A stretch of 64,000 nucleotides of DNA from NCBI RefSeq assembly GCF_029873635.1, contig NC_080423.1, positions 98,080,397 to 98,144,396 of the forward strand, written 5' to 3'. The notes under the pieces are model-generated. The model was not told where the DNA came from. It made no database searches and worked only from the letters and a program-made list of their open reading frames with translations. The translations under genes and the position numbers were made by a program. The stretch is from Malania oleifera (taxonomy: Eukaryota > Streptophyta > Magnoliopsida > Santalales > Ximeniaceae). Shown in pieces: positions 26,601 to 32,600 of the stretch; within the stretch, counting starts at the first letter, position 1, and each line of letters begins with the position of its first letter.

Positions 26601-29600
26601 TAATCTTGCTAAATAAACCCAAATAGCCTTGGACCATTGAACATAATTCTTTCCATCCAACTTTTCAGTTGTTATTTGTGGCAACGATGAAGGAAACATG
26701 TTTTTGGGATTCATAGACTCCGTCCCAACACTCCCAAACAAGCATCCACACGAATGTCAAATAAGAAGAACTATCAAAATTGATCGGGACAATAACAAAT
26801 GAGCTGAAGCACCGAAACAACCATGAACGAGGTGAACCACCTACAAACTAAGATAATACCGCCACAGCCTCACAAATCAACTTATGAACACTGCCACTGC
26901 TCCAAGAAACTCACAAAAAGCTTTTACGAACACTGGACAATACCACGAGTGCATGGTCGAAAAAGGTTGGATTTTTGAGCAAAAAACATGCCCAACAGCT
27001 TGATAATATGGTCTAGGGAAGGAATTAGAACATGGTGGAGGAAAAAAAATCAGAAAAGGTGGCCAAAATCTTTCTCATGTGCCGGCGTGTGGGATCAGGA
27101 CTGCCAGCAGTCAGCCGGCGCTTGGTGGCGCATGGGGAGGTTTTTGGCTATGGGATGTTGTAGGGTTATGTTTTAGAGGGTTTTTTTTTTCTGGCTATAT
27201 GGTTGGTTTTGTGAAATAATGAAGGGTTTTGGTGGTTCTAAGAAGGGCAGCGATGGGAGGGTGTTTTCTGGCAGCGGGGGAGTGTGATAGGGTTTAGGTT
27301 GGATCGCACTCTGATACCATGTTGAGATTTTGATTAAATGAATGACCTAACTTGAAGATAGGTCTCTCCCTCTATTTATAATACAAAACAAATACATTCT
27401 AATGATTATAATACCCTTACTAACTCTTACTAATTAACATACTATCACACTCAATAATAATACTATAAGACTAAAATAACCATTAACAGGTTGATAAGAG
27501 TACTTTACATGTTAATGAAAGGTTTTTGGTTCCTATCCAAATGGGTGACTATTTTGATAATGTTTGGTGTGGCATCAAACCCATGAATATTGGCCATATG
27601 CTCCTTGGTTCAATTTGGTTAGATCGTTTGAGTGACGCAAGGATATGAGGACACTTGACTTTCACTATATTGGTAAGAAGAGCATTTGAAGCCTAGTTTA
27701 CAAACCAACCAAGATAAGGAATCTGACAATATTAATTATGTCAACATTGTGCTGCTTGAAGACCCTAAAAGAAAGGAAATGCATGTGTTTGAAGAAATAA
27801 AAAATCTTCTACACTCCCATTGTTGAGTTTGTTATTCCCAAGGCATTCATTGACACCAATTCTCAAATTCAAGTCTGTGGTGCTATGAACGCAGTTTCTC
27901 ACATCACTAAAGTAGACAAGCACCTAATGAGGTCCTGTCCACTGACATTTGTGTCATTTTCATGAGGAGGGAAGAGACTAGTGTACATCTATTTCTTCAT
28001 TGCCCTTTCACGTAGGCTATTTGGAATAAGGTATTTGGTATATTTGGTGAAAATTGGGTCTGGTCATATTCTTTGAAGGCCTTTTATGCCATAACTTTTA
28101 TGGTTTTTGGGAAAGGAAAGTATAGGAAAGTACTATGGCATTGCACCATTATGGCTATTATTTGGTGTGTTTGGTTGGAAAGGAACACTAGAGTATTCAA
28201 AGGTGTGGCTTACTACCTAAAAATTTGCTTTGGAGTAGAGTGGTATATCTTGCACCGCTGTGGGTGTCAGCAAATAGGTTTTTTTGTTTCTCTGGAACAC
28301 TTGCAGCGGGATTGGTTGGCCCTGTTACATTGACTTTAGTTCCCTGCTTAGGTTGCATTCTTTGTAACTAGTTTTTATTGATGTAAAGGGAGGATTCCTG
28401 ATTCTCCCAGTCTTCTCTTTTTTATTTGCCTTTCTCTTTCTAATTTTCTGTTGTACATTCTTTTCTCTTTTAATACAATTCTTTGTTTATCCAAAAAAAA
28501 AAAAGAAAAGAAAGAAAAGCACCGACTTTCAAAGAGTTAAGTTCATTGCTTCTTACTTTTAATCCTCCAACATTTCAAAATTTGTGGCCGAAACGTGGTT
28601 TCTTACATCACTTAAGCGCCAACTGTTAAAGAGTTCAAGTTCATTGCTTCTCACTTTTGATCTTCCAACATTTCAAAATTCAAGGCTGAATTTTTTCCAA
28701 CTGGAGGTGGGAGATTTGATGTAGAACAAGTGGGGGCAATTGATGGACCCTCATTGGAGGCTGATCAAGGAGTGTTGGACTAAGGAATTATTGGATTTCA
28801 GCCCAGTAGATTTAGGAGTAATTAATGAGGCTAAAGTATATTTGGTGTTTTGTTTGTAGTACTGTATATCTTAGGGGTTTGTAATTCATGTATCTTTAGA
28901 GGTATACATGTAATTTCTTGCATTTTAAGTATTCTCATAAATAGTGTGAGAAAGCCATGTAAGAGGTGGTTCTTGTTGAATTTGAAATTGAATTGAACTT
29001 GGTTGTTTCCCCCCAATTGTCTCTCTTCCCTCTCCTTCCTTCTTCCTCTCCCCTCTCCTATATTCTCTATTTGCTATACTTCCTTGATGCTGTTCCACGT
29101 TACTGAGATTGGTTGGCATTATTATTAAGATGATACTGGTTTTTCCTTTTTTCTTTACTTATGTTTGAGGAATTCTTGTTCTGTGTCTTTTTTATTTTTC
29201 CCTGCATTAAGTCATGGACATAAAGCCAAATCCCTCATTCTAGTGTAGTGGCATCTATACAGGTCCAGAAAAATTGATCTATTCATCTTCCTATTAGCCG
29301 AATGGATTGAATTCAAATAAACTTCTAACTCCAAGGCTTGTGCATGCCAACATACAGATAGATCTTATTGGAACTCATGCGATAAAACTGTGCGGTCTTA
29401 GCCCATTGTTTCTTATTCTAAATGAATTTAATTGAAACAAATACTTCTAAGTCCATTCATTTGATGTGTCACTGCTACTTCAATCCATTGGTCACCACCT
29501 TATTAATCTAGGCCAATATCTCCTTGCTTCAGTATATGTCCTTTGGTTTCTTGGGGGTTGGTAATAGATTGAGTTTTGATTCTTTTGAGGCTTATTCCTA

Positions 29601-32600
29601 CAAGCTTTCTCATTTGTTTTATGATCATAATGTTAGTCCTTTTTGCTCCTTGTTCTTTAATTTGGAAAGCTAAAGTTCCTTTGAAGATTAAGGCAAGTTG
29701 GCTCTGTTGCCCAATGCTTGTATCTTTTCCTTTATGAGTGCAGAGAATTGCTCACAATTTGATGTAGGATGAGTAACAGGTATTTGGATGGATCATGTAG
29801 ACCCAATTTGGAAGCCTATGTCAAAGGATCATTGGGTCCTAAATCAAATGTCAGTTAGTTGTTTGTTATGTTTAGTTTTCTTGAAGTAGAATTATGTGTC
29901 TTGGGGTTTTTTTTGTAGCATTTGTGTATTTTAGGGGCACACTTGTAACTTCATGTAGTTTTTAGGGGTATGTATGTAATTTCTTGTGCTATAGTTTTCT
30001 TTATAGATAGTGTGTGAAAGCCATATAGGAGATGGTTTTTCTGCATAAATCTGCAATTGTGAAGTTATTTGATCGACAGATTGATTACCTGAGTTTGATA
30101 TACATTTTGAAGGATCTACAAGTGCTGCCTACATCAGAATTAGACCAAATTGCTGCCATTTGTTAGTTTATGAGGGTTTCTTTTACTTGAAGTTTGTTCT
30201 TGAGAATTGAGAGTGGATTTGCATGAAAAAATTAAGGATTATTTGCGAAGTGTTTTAAGGGTCCTTAAAAAAGGGCAGCCCGGTGCACAAAGCTCCCGTG
30301 TATTCAGGGTCCGGGGAAGGGGCGGACCACAATAGGTGTTGCAACATGGTGACAAATGTTGAGTTGTCTGCAAAGGTGGAATTATTGTTCAGCAGGGCAC
30401 AAAACATGGAGAATACTTTGGAGACTATTAGTAATGCTTTTGAATAGGCTAACGACCGAAGTTGCAACCTTAGGTAAGAGGCCCATGGATTTTCCTACCA
30501 AACTGGAACGTGGTATAGCTGCTGTCCCTTATACTTTTTGAGTTGCGTGAAGGCTGAAATGATCATTTGAGTAAGGGAATTAACTTGTAATTATCGGGTC
30601 TTAATAGTGGTGGTTGTCGTAATGAATTTGATGATTGGGTGTATTCTTTGGAGAACTTTTTCCAATGGTATGACATGAATGAAGCTAGAAAATTGTTTTT
30701 GGTTGAATCAAAATTAAAGTGAATTCCACGAATTTGGTGGATTAAAGGAAGGAGTTGGAAGAAGGAGATTCAGTGAATTACAACATGGGATGGGATGTAG
30801 TGACCCAAGCAATTTGTACCTCCCAATTACCAGCAATGTGTTCATCTCCAACTCTTTGATTTGAAGCCAAAACAAAAAAAAGTGGTGAAATGCAAACTAG
30901 TAGGTTCTGTTATTTAGCTGTTTGTTTCGACATAAAATATATGAGGATGTGATGATAGCTTTGCATAGGAAATGGCTGAAGCCAGCTATTCCCTCCAGCC
31001 TGCTGCATGTTTTGTCTTTACAGTTGTGGATGCGATAGAGGCTGCCATCAGATTGAGGAGGATATGCAGCGTAATCCCCCTAGAGCTACATCAACCCTTT
31101 AGTTTGAGAAGAGCACTAGTGGAGTTGTGCGAAAGAAGTCAGCTTGGAATACTACTGAGCTTTCTTGAACAGCTTTGAATATCCAACCATCTATCAAGAG
31201 CTTCAAATGTCAAGGTTTTGGGCATCGAGCTACACAGTGCCCTAACCAAGTGATTGTTGTAGAAAAAGAAGAAGAAGAAGATGATGATGACATTCAAGTA
31301 GTTGAAGCAGAAATAGAAATCCCAAGTGATATACTAGATGATGATGGCAACGTGAAAATATGTTTAGTGCTTTGACCTATGCTCTCTTCCCACAAGGTTA
31401 AAGTAAAAGATGATTGGAGGCGGACTAACATCTTTTTGAGTGATTTGTCAAAAACAGCTTCATACTTTGGTTGGTTGATCGTGGTAATTGTGCAAATGTA
31501 GTTTTAGAAGAAGCCATGAAGAAGTTAAGTTTGGTAGAGGCAGAAGCTTTGTGGCGATACACTGTCTTGGCTATTTTGTGTACTTGGTTGGGGGGATATG
31601 CTAGAATTTTTGAGGGTGTGGCCACTTCTATTAATCGACATATATCTCTGGAAGACTCATAGTGGGATTGGTTGGCTTTAATTTATTAGAGCTGTCGTGC
31701 AATTATTTTCTTTCTTGTCTAGCTATTTTACTTTTGTAATGGGAGGATATATTGTCCTCCTTGTTTTTTATTTTTTTCTTTGCTGCACTCTCTCTCTCTC
31801 ATACAATTCTTTGTTCATGAAAAAAATAGATTCAGTTTAGGTTATTTCTTTTATTTCATATTTTGACTAGTTGGGAGCACACTACATGTGCACCCAGATT
31901 TCCAAATTTACTATTTTTAAGGGAATGATGGAAATTTTTTAAGATTAAAATTATTTTATCAAATTACTTATATACCCCTGATTTGTAAATGTTATACTTA
32001 TAACTTTTAAAATTATGGACATTTTAGATAAAGTAAGGGAAGAAAATGCAGGTTTGAATATTGCCTCTTCTCTTGATTAATAACATAGACGAGTTTGAAG
32101 TAGTCTATGTTGCTATTTGCTAATGTCACCATTAGTGGTGAAGAAACTTTAAATTTCAGGGCGTAATTTTGAGCCTGGTAGATTGTGGCTTCTGTGCCTT
32201 TTCAGCTGGAAGTTACAAAATTCAATTTCGAAATCATGTTTGTAAGTTTTGGCCTCAGGAGTCAGGACTGATCCTCAAGCCTGTTGTTGACTTCTGGTTC
32301 GTGGTGAGTTTGGGTTTTGTTGGATTTGATTATCATGGTTATGGTTAAGAAATTAAGTTTTTAGCATTTTCTCTAGGGTATGATTCAGTTGGTCCAGTTA
32401 ATTTGGTATGATTTTGGCCAAACTAAGTGAAATGGATTTTCTAAAATAAATTGACTGTAACAAGCAAACTGAGCTGAAAAACAAAAACTTCTAATATTTT
32501 AACTGAAACAAACTTTTTAATTAACAAAAGAAGTGTGATTTGGTTGGTTAATTAAGTTCTTATTGAATAGTGCACTGGGCAACCTTTTCCAACATGTTAT

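Larger units (their letters stand above)
22788..27488 (-). mobile_element. Ty1/Copia element nested in the Gypsy element
   Basis: Short LTRs (about 167 and 169 bp) bound a minus-strand element with PBS and purine tract in place. Coding remnants run gag, protease, integrase, start of RT, then RNase H; most of the RT is deleted. The LTRs differ at roughly one position in seven by eye, so the insertion is old. No target duplication is recognisable (ATATA versus GGTTG). A TRIM-like array is inserted between the gag and protease remnants. Confidence 0.85.
20880..29102 (+). mobile_element. Gypsy-type LTR element carrying nested insertions
   Basis: LTRs of 410 and 386 bp (TGATGTAGAAC start) are flanked by the 5-bp target duplication CTGAG (20875-20879 and 29103-29107). 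A PBS-like site follows the 5' LTR and a purine tract precedes the 3' LTR. The interior is interrupted by a Copia element (22788-27488) and a truncated LINE (27925-28516). A Gypsy protease remnant lies at 27521-27645. RT and integrase are missing, so this is a large-deletion derivative. Confidence 0.85.
29760..31400 (+). mobile_element. Second, broken copy of the nested Gypsy family
   Basis: An LTR-like start, TGATGTAGGATGAG at 29760, runs to about 30040 with blocks shared with the LTRs at 20880 and 28717 (TAGGGGTATGTATGTAATTTC, AAAGCCAT). It is followed by leader sequence like 22030-22345, a SINE fragment and a gag zinc knuckle. No 3' LTR was found. Confidence 0.6.

Noticed and set aside
31175-31375. 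Independent CCHC zinc-knuckle gene
   Set aside because: The knuckle and acidic tract fit a decayed Gypsy gag in the broken element around it.
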